A stretch of DNA of 64,000 nucleotides, from positions 16,163,001 to 16,227,000 of the forward strand of contig NC_053415.1 in NCBI RefSeq assembly GCF_016859285.1, read 5' to 3'. The stretch comes from Xiphias gladius. Lineage: Eukaryota; Chordata; Actinopteri; Istiophoriformes; Xiphiidae. The notes under the pieces were generated by a model that was not told the DNA's origin, ran no database searches, and was given only the letters and a program-made list of their open reading frames with translations. Positions 35,901 to 50,000 of the stretch are shown here, piece after piece; position 1 is the first letter of the stretch; the number at the start of each line of letters is the position of its first letter. The translations under genes were made by a program, and so were the position numbers.

Positions 35901-38900
35901 TGCTGCAGAGCTCAGACAGGGTTTCCAGGTGAAGGATGTGGATGATTAGAGGCCGGAGGACATCGTAGAGAGACAGACATAACTTCTCTAGCAGCTCGCT
36001 GTTGAGAGATTAAAAACCATTTCATTTCTTTGTACAGCCGAGAAACGGCTAAAATTACACTTTCTGTTCAGAGTTTCATTCCAGGTAAGGAATAAAAGAT
36101 TGATGTAATGAATAAAAAAAAAGGCAAAAACACTTTTGCTCTTCAATTATAATACAAATTGTCTACCCGTGCTGCGTAAATCGGTATTTCAAACTCTAAA
36201 CACATCAAGCTGAAATGGCCATCATGCGTTTTAAAGCGTCACACCTTAAACAAATACATACAAGACAATGGCTTTCTGTGTGCGTTCAGTGATCATGTTA
36301 CCAGTGAGACAGGTGCTACTCACTCCAGTTTAGGTGTAGGTTTAGAGAAGAACTCATTGTACAGCTGGTGTTCATCCTGGCAAACGTGAACCATAAAGGC
36401 ACAGCCACTGCGAACCTGTAGAAATACACATCATGATCACCCTCTGCAGTCCCCACTAATACTTTGCTTTGGCTCCATTTCAAACATGCAAACACATCCT
36501 CCAACATAAATGAGTTGGGCACCGATTACAACAATCATTAACAAGATGCATTACCTTTCAAGTTTCATTAAAAGAAAAAAGGACAAAATACATCGTCTAT
36601 CCAACTGCCAAAATTTAATCTGGTTTGTCTGAAGTATTACATTAGAATAAAAGTATTTTTTGATTAATTAGGTCAGTTATGTTTTCTCCACCAGGAGGAA
36701 CACAGCACAATAAATCCCAGTGTTATAGATGAGGGATTACTGAGGGTGTACGAACAACACTGACTGAGTCTCTACGCAACAATTCACTTGTGAACAAAAC
36801 AGCCGTAAGTTTTGGATGCCTGCTGTACACAATCTCAGGTTATGCTCATTTATCATGTGCACAGCTTTGTGTCTGTACCAAGCACTCCAGTAAATTTCCC
36901 AGAGGATCCATACTGGGCATTCATTGCAAGCGCAAATGTCACTTTACAATATCTAAAGGGCAGTTCCTGCTTTGAACTAGCCATGCATTACCAGAGCACA
37001 GTGGTCTTTGCTGTTTTGGTTGGTCAGGTCAGTAATGGTGGATGTAATGCTGGGACTGAGGAGCTGCTCTCTCTGGTCAAGGTAGCACTGGTGGATTTCA
37101 TCTAGGAGCTGATGATATCTGCTCACATCAGTAAAAGGAGGGATGAGTTAATTTAGCACAAGACCTGTGGATAAAAAAACAACAGGAACGCTGAAATGCC
37201 AATACTCACTCTGGAATTTTCTCTGCCCGCTGTTCTATCTGTTCAATTAGAGACTGAAAGAAAAAAAAAATGTCAATGAAAATGTAATTTTATTACAGAG
37301 AATTATCTATGCAGATGATGTGCTGCATAATTCCATGGGTCATAAAAAAAAAAAAACACATACTCACTCTAACTTTAGGTGAAGCTGCTCTAAACTTAAC
37401 GTAGTAAAGTGTAAAAGCATTGTCTGCGTTGGTCAAGCCCATTGGATCCTGGGGGGTACAAAAAAAAAATAAGAAAAAAAATCTAGTACTGAAAATGAAC
37501 TAGGTACTTACAGTATCTATGCCTCTATACAGAGTTTTTTTTTGCCTGTGAAGGAGGAAATGTGACTTTTTCTTACCCTTTTCGTTAACTGGCTTGTAAG
37601 ATTCTGCATAGTGTTTACAATGTGGATCTTCATGAAGTGCATAGCTTTAGAAAGACATTGTTTAAATTTGGCCAAATAAACCGGATAGTCCTTGAAATTT
37701 GGCTGCAATCAATAGAAATAAGTGTTAGACAGCTTTAATTGTGGTCACACACCATATACTCTCATGCATAGATTATATGACAAGGATAGCACATTCTTGC
37801 AGTCATAACAAGTCAACAGTATATTGTCATTCGTCTTGGTCAGAATTTAACACTGAAAAAGATTTACAAAAAAAACACAAAACTCCTTGTAGGAAAGTAG
37901 ATATAAATATGTAAAATTACGCAGAAGGAATTCAAACACATTTACTGCATAAAAACATGATCTAGCGTAAAATTATTCAAACACTGGTAATAAAATGAGA
38001 TCTGCACAGACAGAAGTGACATTTTGTAAAGAGTGCAAGCTACTTACATGTGAAGAAACGTACTCAATGCAGTCATCCAGTTTTGACAGCATTGGTATGA
38101 AGCCTTCGCTATTTACAGACAAGGTCGGTGAATTCAGTTTCTGCAAAGACAAAGAAAAAGTTAGGTTTGAAGTAATTCCAAACAAAAACATCTATAATGC
38201 TCCAGCTCTTGGTCTTTATGATCAAAACTTTTTTTCATTTGGCAAAGTCCCCACTCCAAGAGGTGTGTTGTGTGTAATTTTAGGCCAGGCTGCATTAAAG
38301 ATTTTGTTTCCATATTTATATTTATATTTATGTGCAGGTGAGGTTAGATAAAATTTTCATGTCCTATTGAGTAGGTAAATTTTTAAAAAGATCCTTAGAA
38401 AGAATTACATTAGAAATGTAGCTGACATCAAAGTTGTTTAGAATAATGTTTTAAATCTGGGACATCACCGCTGATTCATAATAATAATTAGGCTTATAAA
38501 TAATTAAGAAATTAACTGACACATCATTTAAAATGCATAGATGTAGTTAACAAATGTTTCAAGATGTGGACTAAAAAAAAAAAAAAAAATCCAGCCTACC
38601 GTGTTGATGTTTTCTAACTCATTAAAATATGACAGTTTCTGCTGTATGCTCTCTGCCAGGTCAACAAGCTCTGACTGCAAAGAGAGAGAACAACAAACCA
38701 CAGTTGACACAATATGGCATGAAAGTTTAATTTCGGTTCAGTTCAACTTACTCGGATGGTCCAGTCTATATAAATTTGTAAGCATGAGCAAGAGTGGGAA
38801 AAAATTCAAGAAAAAACAAAGGATGAAAGCTGCAACGTCAACAAGGTATTATACACGCCACAGAGAGAACAAACAGCAGACCGCAGAATGCTTTGTAGCA

Positions 38901-40953
38901 ATTTTATTTTCAGACAAGTTTTTATTTATGTCATGATGTTCTGAACTAGACAGCGTATGGTTATTTCCAGTCATGTCCAATGACTCCTTTGGCTTTTACC
39001 ACAGTTGTTTTTATACAATTTCCCAACTCAGAAAAGCTCCTGAGTTTAGGCCATACAGACATTTTAGCAATTTCTACAGTTTCTGGGTTTGGGAGGTGCA
39101 TTCATGTTTACAAATGCTAAATGCTCTGTCTTTCCTGGACTATAAGAAAAATACATTAGATGACATTACAATTTCCACTGATCAGGTCTCAGCAATCCCC
39201 TTATTATAACAATATAGCTGGATTTAAGGAGAGAAAGGACAGCAGTGATCTTACCTGTTCTTTTAGGAGTTGTTCACAAGCTTCATGTAGGGTACCAGTC
39301 TTATTGGACACAAATAGGTACTGTTTCTGGAGGGAGTCCAAGTGCTCCAGAGCCAAACTGACATCTTTCAGAATAGCATCACATTGTTCCTGGTAGCAGT
39401 TTAGATCATCTCTGGTTTTCCTGGGGGGAAAAGCTGACATATTATCTGTTTACTTTGACAAAATATTGCATTGAAGCTACCTACTGGTTTGCATAGCAGT
39501 TTCAGGACATTTTGACACTGAGCAGAAACTTGATGTACTGTTCCCTATGGTCTGGAACTTTCAAGATGAGCTTGAAAGCACTTGTTACTGTATAATAAAA
39601 ACAGGGTTATCATTGCAGTTGTATTCCATCAGCTGTCAACGACCAAACACCTGCTGTGATGTGATTATTTGAGGGTGTGTTCAAGAAAGAAAGTTTAGCC
39701 CATGCAGAGCAGGGAAGCAATGGATTTCTGCCTTATACTTTTAGTTACTTTGATCCTACTCTGTGGAACACTCTGCAAGATGGGCTGAGATCTGTCAAAA
39801 CTCTGTCGACATCCAAACACAAACCTCAAACTTTTCCATTGTCTCAGGCATATGATAAGTTACTGTATGTGTTCGTCCGTGCAGGTTTGTGTCTGTAGTT
39901 TATGTCTAGCTGGCCCGATAATCACAGAACAAATCTGAGATGTGGGCAGCGATTCAGAGGTCTGAATCCAGGCTAATTTCTGTATAATGTGTGGAGTGGG
40001 TGTGTGTTTTTACTGTCTATGGGTGAGTGGGGGTTAAATTGTCATGAAATGTTGCTATACGCGGTAAATAACACCTCATTGTCTTGGCTGAGTAGTTTGT
40101 TTCTGATTTACCCTTTCAAGAAACCTTACTCTGTTACAAACAGTATGACACCACCACCTAGGATGAAGCACTTTAAAATTTAAGTACCTGTATTTTGCGC
40201 TCTCATCCAGGTCCATGTTTGCCTGTAACTTGGCAAACCAGGCAAAAAACTGCAACACAAAACGGCGTTATATCACAACCATGCATCTTATTAAGGCTCA
40301 GTAAGTCTGACTGCCTACTGCACTGTTTACTGCTGACAAAGACAAGTCACCTGCTGTGCAGTTTCTATCCTATCATTCTCCATATCAAGCATCTGGAAAC
40401 CCTTGAGCAGGACGTCCTCTGTTGAGGCGGGCACAGTTGCTGTGAACGGGGACTGCAAGGACCGGGACGAAAGGCTGCACAAGTCCTCAATGGGAAGCTG
40501 CAAAACAGAACAGGGCTCCTTGTTTCTAAACAGACTCAGCAAGCCTGCATATGAAGCTAGCTGAATGGCTTGACGTGGCGGTGCACAAGTGCAAGTGCAA
40601 GCCCGCTGGTCCTCCTACAAGTAATTATTCCGTTATATATTAACTTTGATATAATGTTAACATAGCAGAGAAGTGAACCGAGTTCGTACCGAGGCAGTCT
40701 CAGGGTTTAGCTCAACTCACTTGCGTTTGAAAAGTAAATTAGCAACCCTGTTAGCTAGCTAGCTAACTCCGGAGTCACAGCTCACCTCTGAGGGCACAGA
40801 GAGGGTTTCGCCTGCGGCTCGGATCTCCAGGACAGAGTCCATTTGTTTCTCCGTGAGCGGAGCCATGGCATCGGTGCGGCGATCCCATAGCGACAGTTTC
40901 TCGCGGGTTTCTTTATCCGTTAGGTCCAGGAGGGACTGATCTGTGGACGCCAT
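29929..40953 (-). CDS. cog3: Conserved oligomeric Golgi complex subunit 3
   Basis: COG3 (Sec34) belongs to lobe A of the COG tether, a peripheral cytosolic-face Golgi complex needed for retrograde vesicle transport and normal glycosylation. Twenty-three minus-strand exons join in frame to 818 aa (human 828): 40953-40786, 40497-40351, 40249-40188, 39420-39255, 38674-38600, 38140-38048, 37702-37577, 37448-37368, 37253-37210, 37118-36992, 36415-36324, 35998-35859, 35021-34861, 33621-33534, 33410-33292, 33154-33065, 32435-32315, 32027-31939, 31801-31667, 31202-31127, 30987-30860, 30223-30125, 29958-29929. Near-identical blocks to human include [60 protein letters not shown] and [11 protein letters not shown]. 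The end is INLLLSVNK. All junctions are GT-AG and phases agree. The start [11 protein letters not shown] is the only methionine upstream of the conserved [10 protein letters not shown] block. Confidence 0.97.
33690..34362. repeat. Diverged tandem duplication in a cog3 intron
   Basis: Two similar units of about 345 bases lie head to tail in the intron between exons 35021-34861 and 33621-33534. Matching landmarks: CTACAGGT at 33697 and 34046; AAACATCTAAAGA at 33781 and 34121; GCAGACATTCACAA at 33902 and 34241; GACCTTCCAAGG at about 33925 and 34262; AAATGTTGGA at 34002 and 34352. The offsets are 339-350 bases, so small indels separate the copies. I do not recognise the unit as a known repeat. 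Confidence 0.85.
39690..39860 (+). mobile_element. LINE reverse-transcriptase 3' remnant (fragment)
   Basis: On the strand opposite to cog3, in its intron, the frame reads [20 protein letters not shown] and then [20 protein letters not shown]. The pattern of an aromatic-rich stretch, LWN-x-L, then a serine/lysine-rich segment is the usual extreme C-terminus of non-LTR retrotransposon ORF2 proteins (LWNSLP motif). No RT palm motif or endonuclease is present, so only the tail of a 5'-truncated insertion remains. The LINE family cannot be named. Confidence 0.5.
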
Positions 40954-40969
40954 CGTCGCTTTGGACAGC

Positions 40970-41030
40970 GGCTACGTCGGCAGCAACGCGCAGGTACTTC
41001 CTGTTCCGGGGGTGTGGGCGGGGCTTGGTG
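40970..41030 (-). promoter_or_regulatory. cog3 core promoter (GC box and ETS site, no TATA box)
   Basis: Just upstream of the cog3 start codon, 40996-41004 reads ACAGGAAGT on the minus strand (ETS-type GGAA site) and 41016-41024 is GGGCGGGGC on the plus strand (Sp/KLF GC box). CpG density rises here and there is no TATA box. This is the standard look of a housekeeping promoter, consistent with a Golgi tether gene. Binding is inferred, not shown. Confidence 0.6.
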
Positions 41031-44000
41031 AAGAGGCTGATCCAGATACAGTATTGTTATTGTTAGTAAAATGCACTTAAAGTCTCAAAGGTAAAAGTAC
41101 TGCTTACATAGAAAAAAAGCCCCTGTGACTTATATATTATTATCTATGACATCATTAGATTGTTAATGCTGATGCACCTGTGCATAATCAGCACGTTACT
41201 GTTGTAGCTGCTCCAGGTGGAGTTAGTTTTAACAACTTTATACACTGCTAAGTAGTCCTGCTCAGTGGTTTCCAACCTAGGTGTCAGGCCCCTCCACAGG
41301 GTCACAAGATAAATCGGAGGGGTTGTGAGATGATTGATGGGAGACGACAGAAGAAAAAAAAAAACCAGGTACTAATACCCTGTCTATTTTCTCTAATCTT
41401 TGTTTTTTGCCAAATGCGGGTGAGTTTTACCTTGAACGGTTATTTGAAGGAAACCATCGGAGACGTTTCGAGGGGAAATGTCACAACTCACATACATTTG
41501 AAACACGACAAGGGGCGACAACATGGGTCACAAGCCAAAAATGTTGGGAGCTATTGCTGCAGTCTTTGAAGATGCAGTACATATCATAGTAATATTAGTG
41601 TGTACAATAATCAAATGTCCATAACACAAATTTCAAAAGTTATGTTAATTTTAGTGTTCTTATCCTGTGGCATGATGGAATTTAACACCTTGTTTGTGTT
41701 AAATGACAGTCAGTTTATTTCATTTCATTCCTTTTTATATGTTTTGTCTCTTCAGGTCTAATGTTGTATTTAATCTGTTTGTTTGTGTTTGTTTTCTTTT
41801 TTATTTTATTTTCCCTGTCTTTTTCTTTTATGAGTATTTGGACAAGTGTGTTATGTGTGTGCTGCTTATAAGAGAATGAAATAAAACCGTTCCCTGGTAA
41901 TAATATTTATTCAGAATTCACCTTGAAATACTCTAAATTCACCTCAGATATCACCTGGATGACAGCTGAAACCAATGATAGCGTCATTATAACGCTAACA
42001 CCATAAGTAAAATAGATCGGCGTGATGGATGGGATTTCTGGGTGGGACAGACTCTGGCCTCTAGCAGCAAATAAATCTATCACAAAAAATACAAATCCAG
42101 CAGGTGGAGCCCTGGGGTGCATTTTTAATAGTCCAAATTTAGATTTTAACTTCTGTTTCATTATGTCAGCAATTTGGTTTTCCTTTCTCCAAATACGCAC
42201 TAAAGCATTTGCAGTCACACATGCGAAAACAATTTTTCTTTTCCCCCAACATGCAGAGCCTTAATGTTAGTCTTTGCAAACTCTACTATGTCTGTCTTTG
42301 TTTAGTCATGTAGAAAATACTGTAAGGAGTGAAGAGCAAAAAATAATGCCTTTCTTTGAATGCGGTCTTTGCCACAATGCCTTTTTTTCTCTCTCACAAG
42401 GGAAAGCAAACACTGAACAAATAAGTTTTTTCAGTTGTCTTGTTTGAATATGCCGTCAATTATGAGATTATTGCAAATACCTCATGACCAATGACCCATT
42501 GTCATGAGAAAAACATTTATATTTTAAATATTTTCAGCAACATGCTCTGTTTCTGATAAAATGATACTGAAAAGACATGTTGTTTTTCTTTTCATGTTGT
42601 CATTCTGTGGTGTTTAGCCATTTTTATCAACTGAGGTATATTTTGACTGTCTCTTCATCTTGTATTACCTTAATATAAGAAAAAAAATGTCTTAATTTTA
42701 ATACTTTCATGTAATATCTTTTTTTCATTTTGCATTTTTTAGTTTTTACTGTCAACATCGGAACTATGTGTGGGAAGTAATTATATTTACATAAACAGCT
42801 CCCAGTGTTTCTTTATACATAAACATGTACACATCTCAGAATCTATTACATGGAGGTGGTAGTGTTCACATTAACAGATCTGTCTGCAGGGTGTCTCATG
42901 GGATAGGTCACGCAGAGTTCAGATTTTTTTTTTTTTTTTGCTCGTCTACTTTAGTTAAAAGGAGACGCTGCAGAATTCAAGCCACGTTACTCTAGTACAA
43001 AAAGAGATGTCAGAGCAAATCTTGTCAGAAGCTGCATTTTGGCTCAGTGTGGGTCAGAGTGAGTCCTGAAAAAAAAGAGTGACACTTCATACTCCATAGT
43101 GGTGATGTTTTCTTTGCACTATGGCGTTGTGGGAGCTTGTTCCAGCTTTAAGAAGAGATAAAGTATAAATGAGTGAAAACAAGTGTACAGTGTATTGAAT
43201 TATCATCTTACTGAGGCACATTTTCAGCATGCAGTGCATCTTATAAAGAGGATTCACACAGGTCATCAAATTAAGTCACTTTTATTATATCTTGAAATTA
43301 AGTGTGGAAAATGTGCTGCTGAGCTCTTTTGAAACGGATACAATGAGAAAATGAACGACCTCTTAATGCGGATCTGCACTAGCGCATTTGCAGATAACAG
43401 TTAACTACTGTTATGTGATCTAGTCAAGTGCCTTTTCCTTACAGAACAATGACAAACAAACATATCTGTGTTATGGTACAAGTGGCTTAGAAATGCATTT
43501 TATAGTGACAACTTTGTCTTCTCAAAGTGCTATGAATTAAAAAAAAATTTTCAAAAACCTTAGATTTACCTTACAATACAACCTTTCAAAAAAATTACAG
43601 TCAAAGAATCTGCTTGTCACTTGCACGTAAAGATTTATCATCACCCTTAACTACACAGGAATGGAATAGTGTGTAATATGAAATTAGAAATTAAAAAAAA
43701 AAAAATCTAGACTCTATTTGAAAATATAAACTTAAAAAAAAATTAAAACTGTAAGCAAACCCTTAAAACCATTCAGCTGAGTAATGTACATAAATGTGCA
43801 AAGCAAAAAATTACATTTACAGATACTTGTAAATAATTTAAATAATTCCAATTAATTTCAACCTAGGCGGGATTAGGAACGTACACCTGGGCCACTAATT
43901 GCATCCCGTTCGGCTACTGTTTTTATTTTGCCAACATGAAGCACGTGGTCAGTCAAAGAGGTGCAGGCAGTCTGTTTTTGTTTTTTTTTTGGGGGGGGGA

Positions 44001-44032
44001 TACACCAAGCAAATCCAGCAAGACAGGTTTTG
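41025..44032. other. Gap between cog3 and mid1, mostly mid1 3'UTR and flank
   Basis: It contains one MITE-like element (41263-41559) and AT-rich sequence. Candidate minus-strand poly(A) signals for mid1 are TTTATT at 43922-43927 (about 105 bases past the stop) and at 43281-43286. A G-run at 43991-43999 lies just beyond the mid1 stop. No gene was recognised. Confidence 0.5.
41263..41559. mobile_element. hAT-like MITE, degenerate
   Basis: The left end CAGTGGTTTCCAACCT (41263-41278) pairs imperfectly (11 of 16) with an inverted right end at 41541-41556. Inside, GGGTCACAAGATAAAT, TTGTGAGATGATTGATGGGA, TTTTCTCTAATCTTTG and GGGTCACAAGCCAAAAATG resemble a very abundant percomorph dispersed repeat. 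It has no coding capacity. It sits about 300 bases upstream of the cog3 start codon. Confidence 0.65.
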
Positions 44033-47000
44033 TCAGTTGTTGTAATCTGTCCCCTCTAGGTGATCTGGGATGGGCAGTCCCGTGAGGACTGTTAAACACC
44101 TGTTCCACACATTGAACACAGGGCAAACTGGCTGAGCAAAGGCGATGTCAAACGTATACAAGTGCTGAGAGCCCACGGCATCGTAGAAAGACAGAGATCC
44201 AGAATCGTAGTCCAACAATACTCCAAGACGCCGCAGGTGGGGCGAGGGCTCAATAGGCATCTCCTTGCTGTTGTGACGCACCACCCACGAGTTGTTGCAG
44301 CGAGACAGTACCCAGGAGGCTGAGTTTTTGCCAATCCACTCATGTTTTGGCGCTGACTTGTACGCAATGCCCACTGCAAACCTGCGTAAGTAATGAAAAG
44401 TAAAACGGAAGATTTCATAAATACTGGTACATTTTTAGCATTGTAAATCTGAAACATTATCCATGATGAAATAAATACACCTAAAGGTCTACAGCCATGC
44501 TAGTGGCTCTGCGAGGATGTACTTAGGCACAGTGATGCTTGTTTTTGACCCAATGATGATGCTAGAGTAAAAGTCAGGGGATCACCAGAGTTATTACACT
44601 TCAATCTGTGGAGAACATGTATGTCTAGGTACCAAATTCCATTGGAATCTAGCCAGTAGTTGCTGAGATATTTCAGTATGGACCAAAATTGTCAACCAAC
44701 CATCAGACCCACACTGCAATCCTAAGAGCCAAGCCACTAGCGTGGTTGAAAACATGTACACTTTTTTACCATGTGCTTCCTCCTATCAGAGCCTCCCAGT
44801 AATGGCGGCCGCTGTCGATGTAGACATTTCCTGTGACGCCATAACTGCTGTGGCTGGAGAAGCGGTCCTGACTGTGGCTTTTCTTGGACGATGTCTCGTC
44901 CCTCTCCACTGTCAGGTTGTCATGGGACACCCTCAACTTCCGGTGAGCGGACTTTGGGTCCAACTTAAATGGCTGACCTTAAAAAAAAAAAAGAAAAAAG
45001 AAAAAAATAAGTTAGACATTTGAAGTTTTTCGAAATTTTAATTTCTGAAATGCATTACTAGAGTAAATTTTGTATAGTTGCTGAACTTGACATACTGTTT
45101 GTCTTGAGTTTCCCTGGTTCACTGCTGCGGTTTCCAGCCTGGTTAATGGCCTTCACTATGAAAATGTACTTTGTACCACACTGGAGTCCGTGCACAGTGT
45201 AGTGATTTTGCTTGATGTTTGGTACAATCATCCAGCTATCAGCAGAGTTACATAAACCTGCAGCCCGGACAGAGACAGAGTCACTGACAAAGAACAAACC
45301 AATTTATCATGGAAACACTTGAGTTAGTGCCTTTTTCAGTGTTCAGTGAAATTAAGAAGTGGAACAATACAGCTTAATTGCATGCAGCGTTTTGATCTAT
45401 AGCCGCTATTTTGACTCATCAAATATTTTCGCATTACGACTCATCCAAGGGTCCTTGAGCACTGAGGCAGATGAGAATAAATTGCCCGATCAAGCACACT
45501 GTGACCTTGATAGAGTGATCAATTCAAACAGCCTGTTGCTCATTTCAACCCCGAGATAATATCGAGTTTATGATATGCACCTGGATGTAAATCCAGTCTG
45601 ACTGAGCTGCTATTTTTTTTCCGTAAAGACACTGCAAAAATTGCAGTGTATTTTGGTAACATATCATTACCCATAAGAGTCAGGACAGAGCTCTCTTCTC
45701 CTGCTGTGACAATACAATATCATGTTTGGATATTGTAACATAGCCCTAAACAATTTAAAGTCATTCAGTGAAATCCTTTTCAAATCATTCCATCATTTTC
45801 ATGTTTTCCACAACAAACATGATACTGTCCTCCCACCTGAGACCGGAGATACACTTACTGACAACATTAGATTGGCTGGTGAAGATGGCGTATTGAAGTT
45901 CATATGATACAACAGAGAATTCATCATCTGATGTCCAGTGAACTGTGATTGTGTCATATGAAGCTGTACATAATTCCTCGCGGATTACTGGTGGATTTGG
46001 TGCTGCAATCGGAAAACAAAAGACATATTGTTCTTCTAAGACACAAATGAAAGCTCAGTAGACGCTATTCTGCACACAATGACATAAAAATAACAAACAG
46101 AAAAACTCACAGTATGTTGCGGAGACCCCTGGTGGTAAATAGCACCTTCCGTTTGTGTTTTCTTTTATCCTGACAAGTGTAATTAAGCTAGGTAGCGGTT
46201 CGTCTAGCTATTATAGCTACAGTCCCCATGCAGAGTTAAATTCATGCTGCACAACAGGCACTGAGCACAAACAATCAAACCTATTTCATTCAGCAGAAAA
46301 TAGTTCTTAATTGCAGCCTAGAATTTTTTGGCTTTTTAATCTTTTTGTCACTTGCTAACAGCCACAGTAATAGTTGGAAGTATTTAGTACCTGACAACCC
46401 CGCAACCCATACTTACCTGTGAGGTAATCCAAGCTTTCTAGCATTTTCTTCTCCCTCGTGAAGTCCAAAGCAAAACTATCAAAAGTGTCATTCAGATTGA
46501 TTTCTGGTAACAGGATTTGAGAGGATGCCGTTGCCATTGATACTCTGTAATAAAGAAGTACATACAAGACATTTGAGACAGTTTTGTACACTGTATACTG
46601 TATATCTGCTGTTGATGGTCGTGCCTTTCGCTGTTCCCTCACCTCTCACAGATACTTTTAGCTGTCTGAAGGAATCGAGCATGGTCTGTCTCTTTGAGGG
46701 TTTGGTCGGCTTGAGAGATGAGGGCGGAGGACCTCTCGATGCACTGTTTGCAGCTGGCTATCTGCTGGGCTAGCTTTCTCAGTCGCACAGACTGGGCAGA
46801 AAACAGGACATGTTGATAGATGAGAAGCTTGGTAAATAAACCAAGCAATGTACGGCCTTGACTGTATTAGGCACCAACCCACCAGATGCTTTTACATCGA
46901 CAGTAAGAGATTCCTTCTGGGGAAAAATCTGATTTTATGTTTTTCAGTTGTGTAATACTGTTGCAAAAGCTACACTACCACAAGAGATGTATTTATTAAA

Positions 47001-50000
47001 CCTCCCTCATAACACTGGCACAGTAACCAGACCCTCCTATTCCCCATCTGTGCCTCCCTGGCTGAAAGCAACCTCACAACTTGACATGAGGCACGGGGTG
47101 AGGAAGGAAAGAGTCCTCCTCCAGAGATGGTCATCACAGGAAGCAGGGCTGATCTTACTCTGACACTGAACACAGCACAGCATGCTACCGCCTCTCTAAT
47201 GGCATCAACAGGGGAAAAGGAAGGGAAACGATTCAAGAGGAACAGCACATTCGCACTAAATGTATGGAACGTGTGCCAGACATACTCAAGAGCCTGGGAC
47301 TGATACTGGGCACAGGACAAAACAAAGCAATAAATTCTGCAGGCCTGTGAGTGTTTCAGTGTAAGCAGCCTTCAAGTTTGTAGAAACAAGTATACAAGAC
47401 CAAATAAAATAATTTATCCAAACAGACGTGAGGACATGTCCCCTGCTGCCAGCTGTCTGAGCTACATAGTCGGACAAAGAGAATGAGCTTGAGCTTGTGA
47501 ATAAGCTGGGATGTCAGAAAGCTTTCTATGAACCGTTAATGCATTGTACATTTTCTCAGGCAACTTGAGCTACCCTGGACTACAAAGGCACAAAACATAA
47601 CCAGAAAGCATATACGTATACATTTCCAGTTGGGAAGACAGTAGACAATTAGCAAGTCGTCATTGTCGCGTTGTAACTCTCAATTTAGGCAACTTCATGT
47701 TGTAATTTGAAAGAACTGCAAACTCCTTTCTGGGTTAAAAAAAAATGTAATAACCATTCAGGTTTATGAAACATATTCAAAACAAATCAAACTCAATAAC
47801 TTGTAAAGCTAAAAAAAATTAAAATACATTTTAGTTTAGTTTCTTAAAGTGAGACTATGATTTAGATTCTTTAGATTCTCTAAAGTCATTCACTTTAAAG
47901 ACATAATCATTTGGCAACATGACAGAGTGAATGGAATGGAAACAACATGTCTCCTGATGAGGTATCCTGTTTTTACTTCTTGTGTAGATAAGTTTGGTTG
48001 AGTTGATTTTTACTTTTGTAATAAAATAATTAAAATGTAAAGTTTATGACTGGCTCGGTTCGTGCCTCTTATGTATTACCATTTCAGCACAATAAAAAAG
48101 ATGTTAGCCCATTTCTCAACTATATTTCCTGTTACAGGCAGTTGGAATTAAAATACTATGTCCTGGGTTTTTTGTAAAATGCAAGCAACATATTATTATT
48201 TTTTTTTATTTTTTATCACAATACATAACACTGAAAAGAAACAACAATATATGCCAATGTAAGTGATAACACATTTCTTAAAATTTTGGTAAATGTACAA
48301 ATTGAGCGAGGACATATGTAATTTTTGGAAATCATCTTTTTTTGGAATAAGGAAAGAGAGTCGCAACTTGGGGTATCGGTTAAATATATTTTTAATCATG
48401 GACCAGAACATTTAGTCTTTGAAGATTGTGGAAAACACCTTCAGAACAGCAGCAAGTGCTGTTAAAGAACCTCTTGGGTTTCTATTTTCAGGAAAATCAG
48501 ATCCTTGACAGACATGTGGTGTTAATACATGAGACGCACAAACTGGGGCTAATCTGGGATATGCTAAAATGTAGTGTGAGGGTAGCACAAGTAGGGAAGG
48601 GTGATAAAGTTAGTAAACTGACTTCAGTAATGTCAGTCACAAAGGAATACCTACTAAAGTTTGCTAACATTTGCCTCCATAAGCTACTGGCCATACTAGA
48701 CCGACCAAGACTGTGGCAAACCTCCCTGTGTGTATTTAATTGCACAAGGGTGTGTTTTTATTGCTTATGAATTCCACTGCTCATTTGCAAGAGGAGAAAT
48801 GTGTTATTGTTTCTTTCAAAAGCTACATACCGTTGCTTTGAAAGGTAACGCTTGAAGAGACAAGGTTTTACCCAACAACGATTTGTTACTACTGAACTGA
48901 ATAAGAACAGCACACTCAGGGTTTTGAGTTGTAAGCCAGCTTGTCAGCTGTGTGTGTGTGGGGGGAGCTTGTCAGGATGTGCAAGGTGATAAACAAACAA
49001 AGGTTATCAAGACACAAAAGGAGATAAACAGTACCTTTCCCTCCTTTATCTTGGTAGCTATGATTTGTCTTCGCTGCTGTATGATATTAATCAGCAGTTC
49101 ACACTCCTCAAGCAGCTTGTTTTCTTGTCGCGATGCATTTGCCTAGACAAGGCGTACAGTTAGTATAAGACAGTCAATACTGGACGTCTAATTCATTTGC
49201 ACTGACAAAACGTTGTACTGCACAAATCGAAGTTTGGAATCATTATAACATGCATTACTGACAGCGCGGTCAATTCTATGCAAACCTCATGTGGCAGGAA
49301 AACCACATTAGAGTCTAATTCATGTCATTCCATCTCATGTTGGGCACAGGCCACAGTGGCAATCGGCCGACCTCGTTCATTTTGTCTTTTCATTCCAAAC
49401 ACATGCACGATCACAGCCATTGTTGTAAACATGTGGGAACCAGTAATGAGTTGTCTTTAATGAAGTGACACTCAAATTTACCAAAACTAGCATGCTTAAT
49501 GATCTGTGTTAAGCAGGGTCAGTAACCAATGCATGGTGAGGTGATATAATGAACAAAAGAAAATACAGCATAAATATAAGAATATATCCTGACCATCCTT
49601 TATTTGGTATGCTTTTTGAGGACTCACACTTTATATGTTTATTTCGCAGTTTATATTTAAATACTTGGCCCACATTTGTCTGAAAATACTCAATTTGCAG
49701 CAAACTGCATGCATATTGTAGATATTATTGATCTATAGACTAATGAGCACTTAATGAAAAGCCAACCTGAGATACAGTAATTCATCAAGTTGTTAATAAT
49801 TTAGTTTTTTTTAGAGTTGTTGCCCATGAAATGCTACAGAAGCTAACGGTCCCCACCTGAAAGGGAGCAGATTAACAACCTCACCTCCACGTGTTGGCAG
49901 GTTTGGATAAGTTTGCCCATCAGACTTTCCAACTCACTGGTCCTCTTGATTAGATTGCTGAGGTTGGAATCCAATGCTTGCTGCAAAACAAAATTGTAAA

